This document shows, one piece after another, positions 9,715-19,240 of a DNA stretch of 64,000 nucleotides. Origin of the DNA: Bacteroides caecimuris (GTDB lineage Bacteria; Bacteroidota; Bacteroidia; Bacteroidales; Bacteroidaceae). Location of the stretch: assembly GCF_001688725.2 (NCBI RefSeq), contig NZ_CP015401.2, forward strand, positions 1,426,001 to 1,490,000, written 5' to 3'. The notes under the pieces were generated by a model. That model ran no database searches. It was given only the letters and a program-made list of their open reading frames with translations, and was not told the DNA's origin. Each line of letters begins with the position of its first letter. The first letter of the stretch is position 1. The position numbers and the translations under genes are program-made.

Positions 9715-11640
9715 CTATAAATTCTCTATTTCTTTAAGCCACATGGTTGAACTGGCATCGCTCGGCATTCTCCAATCTCCTCTCGGGCTGATAGAAATGC
9801 TTCCTACTTTAGGACCGTCCGGTAAACAAGAACGCTTGAACTGTTGGTTGAAGAAACGACGGAAGAAAATGAAAAGCCATTTCTTAATGGTTTCTTCATC
9901 ATACATATCTTTGAATGTAGTTTTTGCCAAATAGAATATCTTGGATGGTCGGAAACCAAAGCGTAAGAAATAATATAGGAAGAAGTCGTGCAGTTCATAA
10001 GGACCTACCAAATCTTCTGTTTTCTGTTTAATCTCTCCGTTCTCATCTGCTGGAATCAATTCCGGGCTAATAGGAGTGTCTACAATATCAAGTAAAGTAG
10101 CTTTCGAGTTTTCGTCCATACCGTTTTCCGCCACCCACTGTACTAAATATTTCACAAGTGTTTTGGGAACACTCGCATTTACCCCGTACATGGACATGTG
10201 GTCGCCGTTGTAAGTAGCCCATCCCAATGCAAGTTCCGATAAGTCCCCTGTGCCGATAACCATTCCCCAAGTCTGATTGGCCACATCCATTAGTATTTGT
10301 GTACGTTCGCGCGCTTGAGAATTTTCGTATGTAACGTCATGCACATTCACGTCATGTTCGATGTCCTTAAAATGTTGGATGCAGGCATCCTTAATGCTAA
10401 TTTCACGAATTGATATACCTAATGATTTCATTAGATCGATCGCATTATGGTAGGTGCGGTCGGTCGTACCAAAACCTGGCATTGTGATTCCGAGAATACC
10501 TTTCCGGGACAATCCCAGTTTATCAAAGGTCTTCACGCAAACAAGTAATGCCAGTGTTGAGTCTAATCCGCCGGAGATACCTATTACGGCAGTTTTAGCT
10601 CCTGTATGAACAAGTCTTTGTGCCAGTCCCGCTACCTGAATGGAGAACACTTCTTCACAATGTTCGTTTAGTTCTATTCCCTGTGGTACAAAAGGATGAG
10701 AATTAAATTTCCGGGTTAAGGTTAGTTCTTTGCTGTTGACAAATTCAGTCACAATCGAAACCGCTTTTTTATCCTCTAAGTTTGCTTGATTAGCTGCAAA
10801 GGTTGTATTTATTCTGCGTTCTGCCCGGATACGTTCAACATCAATTTCGCTGATAATAAGTTGTTCTTCCATGCTGAAACGTTCGCTGCGCGCTAGAAGG
10901 CTTCCATTTTCGTAAATCAATCCGTTTCCGGCAAAGACTACGTCAGTAGTAGACTCTCCAAAGCCGCACGAAGAGAATACATATCCGGCAATACAGCGTG
11001 CAGACTGTTGGCTGATAAGCGAACAAAGATAATTGTTTTTGCCGATACCTTCGTTGTCTGCAGACATGTTGAAAATAATTTCTGCACCTTGTAGTGCCAA
11101 GGAAGAACTAGGAGGTATCGTAGACCAAAGGTCCTCGCAAATTTCGATACCAAAGGTAGTATCTGAAGTTTCAAAAAGTAGATTGGCGCCTATGGGAACG
11201 ATCTGTCCACATAGCCGCACATTATTGGTTGTTAACTGGAAAGCCGAGGTAAACCAGCGTTGTTCATAGAATTCCTTATAATTCGGGAGATAAGTTTTGG
11301 CTGCAACACCTAGCACTTTTCCCTTCTGAATAACTACGGCTGCATTGATTACTGTCGAGTTGACTACTACAGGCATACCGACAATGGAAATAATATCTAA
11401 TTGACGGGTGTTATTCAAAATTTGCATCAGGGCCATTTCTGCTTCTTCCAGCAAAAGTTGTTGTCCGAATAGATCACCACAGGTGTATCCGGTAATACTC
11501 ATTTCCGGGAATATAATGATCTGCACTCCTTTTCCTTCGGCTACTGCAATCAAACTTTCTATCTTCTCTACATTGAATTTACAGTCTGCCACTTTTACGT
11601 GTGGCACAGCTGCAGCTACTTTCACAAATCCGTAGTTCAT
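9715..11640 (-). CDS. nadE: Glutamine-dependent NAD+ synthetase
   Basis: The 641-residue enzyme makes NAD from nicotinate adenine dinucleotide, using glutamine as ammonia donor. The N-terminal half is a nitrilase-type glutaminase (FPEMSITGYTCGD with Glu46, and FGIEICEDLW with the catalytic Cys). The C-terminal half is the synthetase with the ATP-pyrophosphatase loop GISGGLDSTLAL near residue 355. GTGDLSELALGWATYNGDHMS completes the NAD synthase signature. It is monocistronic and convergent with the phosphatase gene. Start ATG at 11640. Confidence 0.96.
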   Translation of the reverse strand: MNYGFVKVAAAVPHVKVADCKFNVEKIESLIAVAEGKGVQIIIFPEMSITGYTCGDLFGQQLLLEEAEMALMQILNNTRQLDIISIVGMPVVVNSTVINAAVVIQKGKVLGVAAKTYLPNYKEFYEQRWFTSAFQLTTNNVRLCGQIVPIGANLLFETSDTTFGIEICEDLWSTIPPSSSLALQGAEIIFNMSADNEGIGKNNYLCSLISQQSARCIAGYVFSSCGFGESTTDVVFAGNGLIYENGSLLARSERFSMEEQLIISEIDVERIRAERRINTTFAANQANLEDKKAVSIVTEFVNSKELTLTRKFNSHPFVPQGIELNEHCEEVFSIQVAGLAQRLVHTGAKTAVIGISGGLDSTLALLVCVKTFDKLGLSRKGILGITMPGFGTTDRTYHNAIDLMKSLGISIREISIKDACIQHFKDIEHDVNVHDVTYENSQARERTQILMDVANQTWGMVIGTGDLSELALGWATYNGDHMSMYGVNASVPKTLVKYLVQWVAENGMDENSKATLLDIVDTPISPELIPADENGEIKQKTEDLVGPYELHDFFLYYFLRFGFRPSKIFYLAKTTFKDMYDEETIKKWLFIFFRRFFNQQFKRSCLPDGPKVGSISISPRGDWRMPSDASSTMWLKEIENL

Positions 11641-11668
11641 CTTATACCTTATTTATATATAATGGATG

Positions 11669-11676
11669 CAAAAATA
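11669..11676 (-). promoter_or_regulatory. -7 box for nadE
   Basis: On the minus strand it reads TATTTTTG (TAnnTTTG), 28 bases before the nadE ATG. Confidence 0.55.
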
Positions 11677-11811
11677 GAAAATAGTTTTGAATAATTATCT
11701 TTTCTGTATTGAATCCTCTTAATAAGCTATTTTATATGAGTTGCGATGTTGGTGTTTGAGCAATCTATTGAAAAAACTTTGATTTTGCTTGCAAATCAAA
11801 TAAAGCCTTCT

Positions 11812-11819
11812 TATCTTTG
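11812..11819 (+). promoter_or_regulatory. -7 box for the perR-like/rubrerythrin operon
   Basis: TATCTTTG, an exact TAnnTTTG, lies 47 bases before the ATG at 11867. A TTG at 11790-11792 is 19 bases upstream. Confidence 0.65.
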
Positions 11820-11827
11820 CATTGGAT

Positions 11828-11842
11828 TTATAATTGTAATAG
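11828..11842 (+). promoter_or_regulatory. Possible Per/Fur box (autoregulation)
   Basis: TTATAATTGTAATAG resembles the PerR box TTATAATnATTATAA, with the first half perfect and about 4 of 7 positions in the second. It sits just downstream of the expected transcription start of a Fur-family gene. This is inference from similarity to a consensus known from other phyla. Confidence 0.35.
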
Positions 11843-11866
11843 ATACAACTTTGAAAAGAAAGGAAG

Positions 11867-12298
11867 ATGATGAAACCATACGATCGATTATTAGAGCATA
11901 ATATCAAGCCTTCCATGCAACGCATCGCTATCATGGAATATTTGATGGAGCATCCGATTCATCCGTCGGCTGATGATATTTATACAGCATTATCTCCTGT
12001 GATGCCGACACTTTCAAAGACAACAGTTTATAATACTTTGAAATTGTTTTCCGAACAGGGAGCGGCATTAATGCTTACGATTGACGAAAAGAATACAAAC
12101 TTTGATGCGGATACTTCTGTACATTCCCATTTCCTTTGCAAACGTTGCGGACATATTTATGATTTGAAATGTCCGGAAGCGATTAAACAAATGGAAAATC
12201 AGGAAATGGATGATCATCAGGTATCGGAAGCTCATTATTATTATAAAGGTATTTGCAAGAATTGCTTAAGTAAAGATAAAGAAACACGTATTGATTAA
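11867..12298 (+). CDS. perR: Fur family transcriptional regulator, PerR-like
   Basis: This 143-residue regulator has an N-terminal winged helix (MQRIAIMEYLMEHPIHPSADDIYTALSPVMPTLSKTTVYNTLKLF) and a C-terminal metal domain. The zinc CxxC pairs are HFLCKRCGHIYDL and GICKNCL; metal-binding His residues are in SVHSHF. In PerR proteins, oxidation of a metal-ligand His by peroxide releases repression. The immediately downstream rubrerythrin gene, 22 bases away, supports a peroxide-sensing role over iron or zinc sensing, but sequence alone does not settle the metal. Confidence 0.8.
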   Translation: MMKPYDRLLEHNIKPSMQRIAIMEYLMEHPIHPSADDIYTALSPVMPTLSKTTVYNTLKLFSEQGAALMLTIDEKNTNFDADTSVHSHFLCKRCGHIYDLKCPEAIKQMENQEMDDHQVSEAHYYYKGICKNCLSKDKETRID

Positions 12299-12320
12299 TT
12301 AATTTAAAATTGAGAAGAAA

Positions 12321-12881
12321 ATGAAGAAATTTAGATGTACTGTATGCGGTTACGTTCATGAAGGTGACGCAGCTCCTGAGAAATGTCCGTTGTGTAAAGC
12401 TCCTGCCAGCAAATTCGTAGAAGTTGTTGAAGTAGAAGGTGGCACATTGTCTTTTGCTGACGAACACGTTATCGGTGTTGCAAAAGGTTGTGACGAAGAA
12501 ATGATCAAAGACCTGAACAATCACTTCATGGGAGAATGTACTGAAGTTGGTATGTATTTGGCTATGAGCCGTCAGGCAGATCGCGAAGGTTATCCTGAAG
12601 TGGCTGAAGCTTTCAAACGTTACGCTTGGGAAGAAGCTGAACATGCTGCTAAGTTTGCAGAACTGTTGGGCGACTGCGTATGGGATACTAAAACTAACTT
12701 GCAGAAACGTAAAGATGCTGAACAAGGTGCGTGTGAAGACAAAAAACGTATCGCAACTCGTGCTAAAGCTTTGAACTTGGATGCTATCCATGACACTGTA
12801 CACGAAATGTGCAAAGACGAAGCTCGTCACGGTAAAGGTTTTGAAGGATTATATAATCGTTATTTCGGTGATAAGAAATAA
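12321..12881 (+). CDS. rbr: Reverse rubrerythrin (peroxide reductase)
   Basis: The 186-residue protein begins with the rubredoxin-type Fe(SCys)4 domain (CTVCGY at residues 5-10, CPLCKAP near 22), followed by the diiron ferritin-like four-helix domain ([41 protein letters not shown], then [12 protein letters not shown]). In classical rubrerythrin the order is the opposite, so this is the reverse form, which reduces H2O2 to water in anaerobes. It is co-transcribed with the PerR-like gene and ends at a strong terminator. Confidence 0.93.
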   Translation: MKKFRCTVCGYVHEGDAAPEKCPLCKAPASKFVEVVEVEGGTLSFADEHVIGVAKGCDEEMIKDLNNHFMGECTEVGMYLAMSRQADREGYPEVAEAFKRYAWEEAEHAAKFAELLGDCVWDTKTNLQKRKDAEQGACEDKKRIATRAKALNLDAIHDTVHEMCKDEARHGKGFEGLYNRYFGDKK

Positions 12882-12900
12882 TTAAGCCTAATAAACTCTT

Positions 12901-12937
12901 AAAAGGTCTGTATTCCGCAACGAATACAGACCTTTTT
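12901..12937 (+). terminator. Intrinsic terminator after rubrerythrin
   Basis: A perfect 15-bp stem, AAAAGGTCTGTATTC (12901-12915) with GAATACAGACCTTTT (12922-12936), encloses a 6-base loop and is followed by T residues. Confidence 0.9.
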
Positions 12938-12974
12938 ATTTATATTTGTCTATCAATTTTTAAATACCACAGTT

Positions 12975-13610
12975 ATGAGAAAAGTACAACTATTGTTAAT
13001 TTGTTTAATGCTTTCAGCGGCTGCCTTTGCTGCTGATAAGGTCATTAAATTGCCGAAGCCTAATTTAAACCGCACTGGTGCGGTGATGAAGGCATTGTCT
13101 GAACGACATTCAACTCGCGAATATGCTTCGAAAACATTGAGCCTAGCTGATCTGTCTGATTTGTTGTGGGCTGCTAATGGAATAAACCGTAAGGAATCCG
13201 GAATGAGAACCGCTCCGTCAGCGTTGAATAAACAGGATGTGGATGTATATGTAGTGTTGCCTGAAGGAAGTTATCTGTATGATGCTAAAAATCATCAGTT
13301 GACACTGAAAGCTGCGGGAGATTATCGTGGTGCAGTGGCAGGTGGTCAGGCGTTTGTGAAAACAGCTCCGGTATCATTAGTTTTAATCAGCGATCTTTCT
13401 CGGTTTGGTGATGCCAAAAGTCCACGCAGCCAGTTGATGGGGGCTATGGATGCCGGTATTGTTTCCCAAAATATTTCAATCTTTTGTTCTGCTGCTAACT
13501 TGGCAACAGTACCACGTGCTTCGATGGACAATGAGCAGCTAAAGAAAGTTTTGAAATTGAAAGATAGTCAGATGCCAATGATGAATCATCCTGTAGGATA
13601 CTTTAAATAA
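12975..13610 (+). CDS. Exported nitroreductase family protein (SagB/ThcOx-like)
   Basis: The 211-residue protein has a signal peptide (LLLICLMLSAAAFAADK, cut near residue 20) followed by an FMN-dependent nitroreductase fold: RHSTREYASKTLSLADLSDLLWAANGINR near residues 43-73 and a C-terminal AMDAGIVSQNISIFCSAANLATVPRASMD. The Arg/Ser-rich RHSTR segment is the usual FMN phosphate contact. The substrate is unknown. Export is unusual for soluble FMN oxidoreductases but common in this Bacteroides subgroup. It is monocistronic, between two terminators. Confidence 0.82.
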   Translation: MRKVQLLLICLMLSAAAFAADKVIKLPKPNLNRTGAVMKALSERHSTREYASKTLSLADLSDLLWAANGINRKESGMRTAPSALNKQDVDVYVVLPEGSYLYDAKNHQLTLKAAGDYRGAVAGGQAFVKTAPVSLVLISDLSRFGDAKSPRSQLMGAMDAGIVSQNISIFCSAANLATVPRASMDNEQLKKVLKLKDSQMPMMNHPVGYFK

Positions 13611-13666
13611 CAATTCGCAGGAAGACTTATAAGCCGTATAAAGAAGATTTATAAGCCTATAAAAAA

Positions 13667-13748
13667 GAGTGACGCTATCTCTATCGGATACCGTCACTCT
13701 TTGCTTGTTATAGCGTCACTATCCCTGACCGGATACCGTCACTATATT
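13667..13748. terminator. Paired hairpins between convergent genes
   Basis: AGAGTGACG-C-TATC (13667-13679) pairs with GATA-C-CGTCACTCT (13687-13700). The sequence GGATACCGTCACT is repeated at about 13731-13743, next to a second TAGCGTCACTATC segment. The structure lies between the nitroreductase (+) and thioredoxin (-) genes and can terminate in both directions. Confidence 0.65.
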
Positions 13749-13755
13749 TTCTTCA

Positions 13756-14220
13756 TTATTTCAAGAGAAATTCATCAATCGCTTTCTTGTAAGTTGCTTT
13801 ATCAGCAGCTCCACGGAAAAGCTGTGGATCCCCTTTCATCGGAATGAACACAAACAATGGAATACTTGTAGCATTGAACAAAGCTGCCAGTTCTTTTTGT
13901 TTATCCACGTTAACTTTGTAGATGACAATTTTTCCAGCATATTCCTTTGCCAGTTCTTTCATGATAGGAGCTGTCTGACGGCAAGGTCCGCACCAATCTG
14001 CATATAAATCGATGATGGCGGGCTTGTCGCCTTTGTATTTCCACTCCTTTGATTTCTCATAATCGAAGACGTCTTTCAGAAACATATCTTTGTCCATTAC
14101 GACGACTTCACCGTTACCTGTTACCTCTTTTTTACCTTGATTGGATTCCCTGCTGTCATTGAAAGCGTATACAATCACGCTTACCATAACAAGGGCTACC
14201 ATTACTAATACTTTCTTCAT
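13756..14220 (-). CDS. Exported thioredoxin-fold protein
   Basis: The 154-residue protein has an N-terminal signal/anchor (VLVMVALVMVSVIVYAF) and a thioredoxin domain with the WCGPC active site in IDLYADWCGPCRQTAPIM (about residues 68-85). The cis-Pro loop is SIPLFVFIP. It is a periplasmic or membrane-anchored disulfide oxidoreductase. It lies 17 bases downstream of the cytosolic thioredoxin gene on the same strand, so the two form an operon. The specific partner is unknown. Confidence 0.87.
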   Translation of the reverse strand: MKKVLVMVALVMVSVIVYAFNDSRESNQGKKEVTGNGEVVVMDKDMFLKDVFDYEKSKEWKYKGDKPAIIDLYADWCGPCRQTAPIMKELAKEYAGKIVIYKVNVDKQKELAALFNATSIPLFVFIPMKGDPQLFRGAADKATYKKAIDEFLLK

Positions 14221-14237
14221 TCGTTATCTTTATCGTT

Positions 14238-14537
14238 TTAACTATAATGCTTTTCAATAATCCCTTGCAGCTCGCTGCTATGGATTACGCCGGAATGTCT
14301 CCAGACAGCCTCTCCGTTTTTAAATAATATAAAGGTCGGGACAGCTTGTATGCGATATTTAGTAGCCAGGTCTTCATGCTGGTCAACATCTATCTTTGCA
14401 ATACGTGCTTTATCTCCTACAATTAATTTTAGTTCTTCTAAAACTGGTTTCATAGCTTTACAGGGGCCACACCATTCTGCAAAGAAATCAACTAAAACCG
14501 GTACCGGTGACTGTATTAAATCTTCAAACTTTTCCAT
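14238..14537 (-). CDS. trxA: Thioredoxin
   Basis: This 99-residue cytosolic thioredoxin has the canonical FFAEWCGPCKAMKPVL active site (Cys near residues 22 and 25), the cis-Pro loop QAVPTFILFKNG and the C-terminal helix SELQGIIEKH. It is first in a two-gene unit with the exported thioredoxin-fold protein. Start ATG at 14537. Confidence 0.92.
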   Translation of the reverse strand: MEKFEDLIQSPVPVLVDFFAEWCGPCKAMKPVLEELKLIVGDKARIAKIDVDQHEDLATKYRIQAVPTFILFKNGEAVWRHSGVIHSSELQGIIEKHYS

Positions 14538-14711
14538 AATCTTTCCTTTCTTAGAGTTAAATGACAGTCATTGAAGACTGCAAATATAAATCCTATTTTA
14601 TTATAATAACGAAAAAAAGTCGTTTTTGTTCATGCAATAGTAATCGTAAGATTTTTATTTCGTCACGAAGCTTGTGAGTGAGGATATGCTCTTCGTAAGA
14701 TTTGTGAAATA

Positions 14712-14815
14712 GTAATTAACGTGAGTTCAATAGATGTCTGTACTTTTCGATTCTCCTCCTTCCCGAAGGAGGGGAAGCCATGCGGGCGAACTTATATCGA
14801 ACTCACGTTAATTAC
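14712..14815. repeat. MITE-like 104-bp element with 17-bp inverted ends
   Basis: GTAATTAACGTGAGTTC (14712-14728) is the exact reverse complement of GAACTCACGTTAATTAC (14799-14815). Inside is a CCTCCTT/AAGGAGG hairpin. About 55 bases of it recur in inverted orientation at 21535-21589. The rest of the intergenic stretch 14538-14866 shows nothing else I can support. Confidence 0.65.
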
Positions 14816-14866
14816 GAGGAGTTTGTCTGATTAAGGATAAGTTGAAAAGAAAAATGATTCTTCTGT

Positions 14867-17026
14867 TTATTCCACAATAGTCAATTCATCAATAATATGA
14901 GATGCTCCCGCATATTTGTCAATAATAAATAAGGTATAGCGGATGTCGACGCAAGCGGCTCGTTGTGAGGAAGGACGGAAAGCGATGTCTCCTGTCAAAC
15001 CTTCAAAATTGCGGTCGAAAGCAGTTCCTACCAATTGACCTTTGCTGTTAAATACCGGACTACCGGAATTACCTCCTGTGTTGTCGGTGTTTACAATAAA
15101 GCAGACGGGCATTTCACCGTTTTTACCATAGCGTCCATAATCCTGGGATTTATACAGCTCTTTCAATTTTTGAGGCACTACAAACTCCCAGTTATCTGGA
15201 TCTTCTTTCTCCATTACACCTTTGAGGGTAGTATGAGCATCATACACAACACCGTCAGCCGGTTCATAAGGAAGTACCCGACCGTAGGTCAACCGTAAAG
15301 TTGAATTGGCATCCGGATAAATATGTATACCTTTTTCCTGTTTCATATCCATCATGCCTTTCACCCATACTTTATGAGCAGCGTCATAGTTCTGATTGGC
15401 TTCTTTCATGGCAATGGCTGTTTTCAGGATTCCGTCGGTAATAGAATGTTTGAATAATACCATCCAGTCATATCCTATTTTATACAAACTTGGTTTCTTG
15501 ATAAACTTCTCAAAGTTTTTAGGATTGCCAAAAATAGAATGTTCAAAGCAAGCATCGACGAAGGCATCAATACTTCCCTTGAAGCGGGAATTGATGATTT
15601 CGAAGATATTGATTCGTTGTTCCTCCGAAATATAGTTGGCATAAGTTTTCAGCATCTCTTTGGCAACCATCCGTTCTACCTCGGGGAAGGGGACAGAAGC
15701 AAAATACTTATCAGCTTCTTGCTTTAATTTTAGCTTCGCCTCTTTTATTTGCTCCTTATCTTTTGATTTCAGAGCGGCAACCAATTCCATCGTGGAAGGG
15801 ATGCGCATAAAATCGAGTGCGGTGACCAATGCTTCATTGATAGCCTGCTGATGATAGATCGCGTCACGGCGATGAGCTACAATAGAGCGAATCTCATCAA
15901 AAGCTTTCTGATATGAATCATCTCCTTTTTTACGGCCGCGGGCTAATAATTCCTCTTGCTGCGCACGTTTGGTATCCAGTACGTTGAGACGTACCAGTCC
16001 TTCGTTCATACCGATAGCATTCTTCCAGTAGTTGGCTGATGAAGCATATTTGCTTGCATAATGAATACGTACGGCAGGATCTTTCAGCATTTGCTCCATG
16101 AGCACTTTCTGACGGGCTCCACGTACATGCTGGCGCATAAAGTTAGTCGTTTGCATCCGTTCTTCCACTTCGTCGGAAATCATATATCGCCAGTTACGTC
16201 CCGGAAATCCCATCACAAAGGTGAAATCTCCTTCCTGAACTCCGGCAATGCTGATTTTCAGGTGTTTCTTTACCTGCAAAGGAACGTTATCTTTTGAATA
16301 TTCTGCCGGTTTTCCGTTCTTGTCCGCATAAATACGGAAAAGGGAAAAGTCGCCTGTGTGACGAGGCCACATCCAGTTGTCGGTATCTGCACCGAATTTG
16401 CCGATGGAAGAAGGAGGAGCGCCCACCATACGAATATCACTGTACACTGTTTTGATGAACATATAATATTTGTTTCCTCCGTAAAAAGCCTTGAGCTCCA
16501 GTTTTGTTGCAGGAGTTATTTCTATGTTCTCTGCTTTGGCGAAACGTTCTGCCACGGTGCCCAGATAACTTGGTGATAGGTAGTTGATACCTTCCGGGTC
16601 CGAATCTTTTTTCAGTTGCTCATTGACGTAATCGGTCACATCCAAAATCCGGTCGATAAATGTGACGGTCAATCCCGGAGTAGGAAGTTCCGCGTCACGG
16701 TTCATAGCCCAGAAACCATCTGTCAGGTAGTCATGTTCCACATTACTGTGTTGCTGGATAGCTCCATAACCACAGTGGTGATTCGTCAGTACCAGTCCTT
16801 CGGAAGAGATAATTTCTCCTGTGCATCCTCTTCCAAAGTGTACCACAGCATCTTTCAGAGAAAGACCGTACGCGTCGTATACTTCTTCGATCGGAATTTC
16901 AAGACCGAGTTCGCGCATGGCAACTGCGTTCTGAGTTTTCAGATCGGTTAGCATCCACATGCCTTCGTCGGCGTGGATGCTAAGAGTTGCCAGTGAAAAT
17001 AGGACAAATAGGATTTGTTTTCTCAT
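14867..17026 (-). CDS. dpp11: S46 dipeptidyl-peptidase, DPP11 type (Asp/Glu-specific)
   Basis: This 719-residue exported peptidase (signal ending near ADEG, residue 20) releases N-terminal dipeptides in the periplasm. The S46 marks are [28 protein letters not shown] (catalytic His about residue 84), [24 protein letters not shown] with the Asp, and NTGGNSGSP with the Ser. Eighteen residues after that Ser is Arg (GTAFDRNFEGL). In Porphyromonas the equivalent Arg673 makes DPP11 specific for acidic P1 residues, so I call DPP11. Its ATG directly abuts the stop of the DPP7 gene upstream. Confidence 0.9.
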   Translation of the reverse strand: MRKQILFVLFSLATLSIHADEGMWMLTDLKTQNAVAMRELGLEIPIEEVYDAYGLSLKDAVVHFGRGCTGEIISSEGLVLTNHHCGYGAIQQHSNVEHDYLTDGFWAMNRDAELPTPGLTVTFIDRILDVTDYVNEQLKKDSDPEGINYLSPSYLGTVAERFAKAENIEITPATKLELKAFYGGNKYYMFIKTVYSDIRMVGAPPSSIGKFGADTDNWMWPRHTGDFSLFRIYADKNGKPAEYSKDNVPLQVKKHLKISIAGVQEGDFTFVMGFPGRNWRYMISDEVEERMQTTNFMRQHVRGARQKVLMEQMLKDPAVRIHYASKYASSANYWKNAIGMNEGLVRLNVLDTKRAQQEELLARGRKKGDDSYQKAFDEIRSIVAHRRDAIYHQQAINEALVTALDFMRIPSTMELVAALKSKDKEQIKEAKLKLKQEADKYFASVPFPEVERMVAKEMLKTYANYISEEQRINIFEIINSRFKGSIDAFVDACFEHSIFGNPKNFEKFIKKPSLYKIGYDWMVLFKHSITDGILKTAIAMKEANQNYDAAHKVWVKGMMDMKQEKGIHIYPDANSTLRLTYGRVLPYEPADGVVYDAHTTLKGVMEKEDPDNWEFVVPQKLKELYKSQDYGRYGKNGEMPVCFIVNTDNTGGNSGSPVFNSKGQLVGTAFDRNFEGLTGDIAFRPSSQRAACVDIRYTLFIIDKYAGASHIIDELTIVE

Positions 17027-19186
17027 TTATTCTACGATTGTCATTTCATTAATCAGATGTCCGCAGTTGCCTAACTTCTCTAGAATGAACAAGACATAAC
17101 GGATATCCAGGTTGATACAACGTTGCAGGTTGTTGTCGAAGTTGATGTCACCGCTCAATGATTCCCAGTTACCATCGAAAGCACAGCCGATCAGTTCTCC
17201 GTTTTCATTCAGTACCGGGCTGCCGGAGTTACCACCGGTGATGTCATTGGTAGACAGGAAGCAGACAGGCATATCACCGTTCGGTAAAGCATAACGGCCA
17301 TAATCTTTCTTCTCAATCAGCTCTTTCAGTTTGGCAGGTACAACGAACTCACGGTCTTCCGGATTTTCTTTTTCAAGAATACCTTTAGTGGTGGTGTAAT
17401 AGTTGTAGTGTACACCGTCTTTCGGATCGTATGGTTTCACGTTACCATAAGTCAGACGAATGGTAAAGTTGGCGTCCGGGTAAGAAGGTACAGGCAATTT
17501 CATTTCGCCCAGACCACGAATATAAGTTTTGTGTAGCAAAGCCAGTTCCTGATCCATGTCCTTGAGCTGGGAAACCAGTTTATCCATCAAGTCATATTTA
17601 GACTGGCAGTATTGCAGTGCAAGATCGTTGTCGATTGCTTTCACTGACGGCTTCTTCATAAACTTCTCGAAGTTTGCGCGGTTGGCAAAAATAGAGTTGT
17701 CGTACATATCATCAACAAATTTGTTGTAATCGCCCTTATATTTCTGCTCAATCACTTTGTAGATAGACGGACGCTGGTCAGCCGGAATCATTTCCGCATA
17801 TAACGGGAACAATGCTTTAGCAACCTTGCGGTCTACTTCATGGTCATAATCTTTGTTGTGGATACTTTCGTAAGTGCTTTCCAGCGCTTTCATACGTGCT
17901 TCGATCACAGAGTCGTTCTTTTCAAGCAATGCTTCACGTGTGTTAGATAACATGACATTACCAAATTCGATAGCTCCGAAGAAAGTCTCTCTCAAGCAAG
18001 TATATTGATAATTGAGAGGAGTTGTTTTAGCTACCAAGTCGTCGATGTTCTTCACAACTGCCGCATACTCGGCATTGTTTTGTGCCTTTGCAAATTCTGC
18101 GAATTTAGCTTCCTGTGCAGCTTTCGTTCCCAACACATCATTATCGATGATGGCTTTATTCATACCGATGGAGTTTTTCCAATAATTGCTGGAACCCGCA
18201 TACTTGTTAGCATACTGGATACGGATTTTATCACTGGCATTCATCACTTCCTTCAGGACAGCCAAACGTGCGCCACGAATACGGATACGCGGGTCGTTCT
18301 CCGATTCCATACGTTCTTTCACCTCTGATACAGTCAGGTAACGGCTCGTGCTTCCGGGGAATCCCATAATCATTGCGTAATCTCCTTCTTTCAAACCTTT
18401 GATAGAGATAGACAAATGTTTCTTTGTTTTCAGGGGGACATTGTTTTCACTGTATTCTGCTGGTTCACCGTTCGCGTCAGCATAGATACGGAACATGGAG
18501 AAATCGCCGGTATGGCGCGGCCACATCCAGTTGTCTGTCTCGCCGCCAAACTTACCGATAGAAGAGGGGGGAGCAGCTACCATACGTACATCCGGATATA
18601 TTTTCTTATAAAAAAGATAGAATTTATTTCCGGCATAGAATGGAAGAGCCTGCGGAACAATTCCTTTTTTGTCTGCCAGGTCACTTTTGATATAAAGGTC
18701 ATGAGCCAGCTTTTGAAGGAATGTATTGCTGAATGATTCGGATTCGGTGATTTCTTTTGCCGCAATCTTGGCATTGACAATATCCGTAATATCGTCGATA
18801 CGTTCGATAAATGTGAATTTCAGTCCCGGAGTAGGAAGCTCTTTATCTCTGGAAGTAGCCCAAAAACCATCTGTCAGATAATCATGCTCAACACTACTAT
18901 GTTGCTGGATAGAAGCGTAGCCACAGTGGTGATTGGTTAGAATCAAACCTTCGGGCGAGATAATTTCTCCCGTACATCCACCTCCGAATATACCTACAGC
19001 ATCTTTGAGAGAAACACCGTTTGGATTGTATAAATCCTGGGCTTCTAGTTTTAATCCCTGTTTTTTCATCATGTCTATGGAGTGTTGCTGTTGCATCAAT
19101 TGCAATAGCCACATACCCTCATCCGCTCTAACGGAAAATACAACAAGCGCAGCCAGCGCTAATAAATAAAATCTTAGTTTGTTCAT
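17027..19186 (-). CDS. dpp7: S46 dipeptidyl-peptidase, DPP7 type (hydrophobic P1)
   Basis: The 719-residue paralogue of the next gene has a signal peptide ([17 protein letters not shown]) and the same S46 His ([28 protein letters not shown]), Asp ([24 protein letters not shown]) and Ser (TGGNSGSPV). Eighteen residues after the Ser is Gly ([11 protein letters not shown]). Gly at this S1 position marks DPP7, which prefers hydrophobic P1 residues. Together the two enzymes cover hydrophobic and acidic dipeptides for amino-acid nutrition. It is first in the two-gene operon. Confidence 0.9.
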   Translation of the reverse strand: MNKLRFYLLALAALVVFSVRADEGMWLLQLMQQQHSIDMMKKQGLKLEAQDLYNPNGVSLKDAVGIFGGGCTGEIISPEGLILTNHHCGYASIQQHSSVEHDYLTDGFWATSRDKELPTPGLKFTFIERIDDITDIVNAKIAAKEITESESFSNTFLQKLAHDLYIKSDLADKKGIVPQALPFYAGNKFYLFYKKIYPDVRMVAAPPSSIGKFGGETDNWMWPRHTGDFSMFRIYADANGEPAEYSENNVPLKTKKHLSISIKGLKEGDYAMIMGFPGSTSRYLTVSEVKERMESENDPRIRIRGARLAVLKEVMNASDKIRIQYANKYAGSSNYWKNSIGMNKAIIDNDVLGTKAAQEAKFAEFAKAQNNAEYAAVVKNIDDLVAKTTPLNYQYTCLRETFFGAIEFGNVMLSNTREALLEKNDSVIEARMKALESTYESIHNKDYDHEVDRKVAKALFPLYAEMIPADQRPSIYKVIEQKYKGDYNKFVDDMYDNSIFANRANFEKFMKKPSVKAIDNDLALQYCQSKYDLMDKLVSQLKDMDQELALLHKTYIRGLGEMKLPVPSYPDANFTIRLTYGNVKPYDPKDGVHYNYYTTTKGILEKENPEDREFVVPAKLKELIEKKDYGRYALPNGDMPVCFLSTNDITGGNSGSPVLNENGELIGCAFDGNWESLSGDINFDNNLQRCINLDIRYVLFILEKLGNCGHLINEMTIVE

Positions 19187-19240
19187 TATTTAACGATAAA
19201 ATTTGAATATATGATTGTTAATATGTTCTGTTCCTCATTC

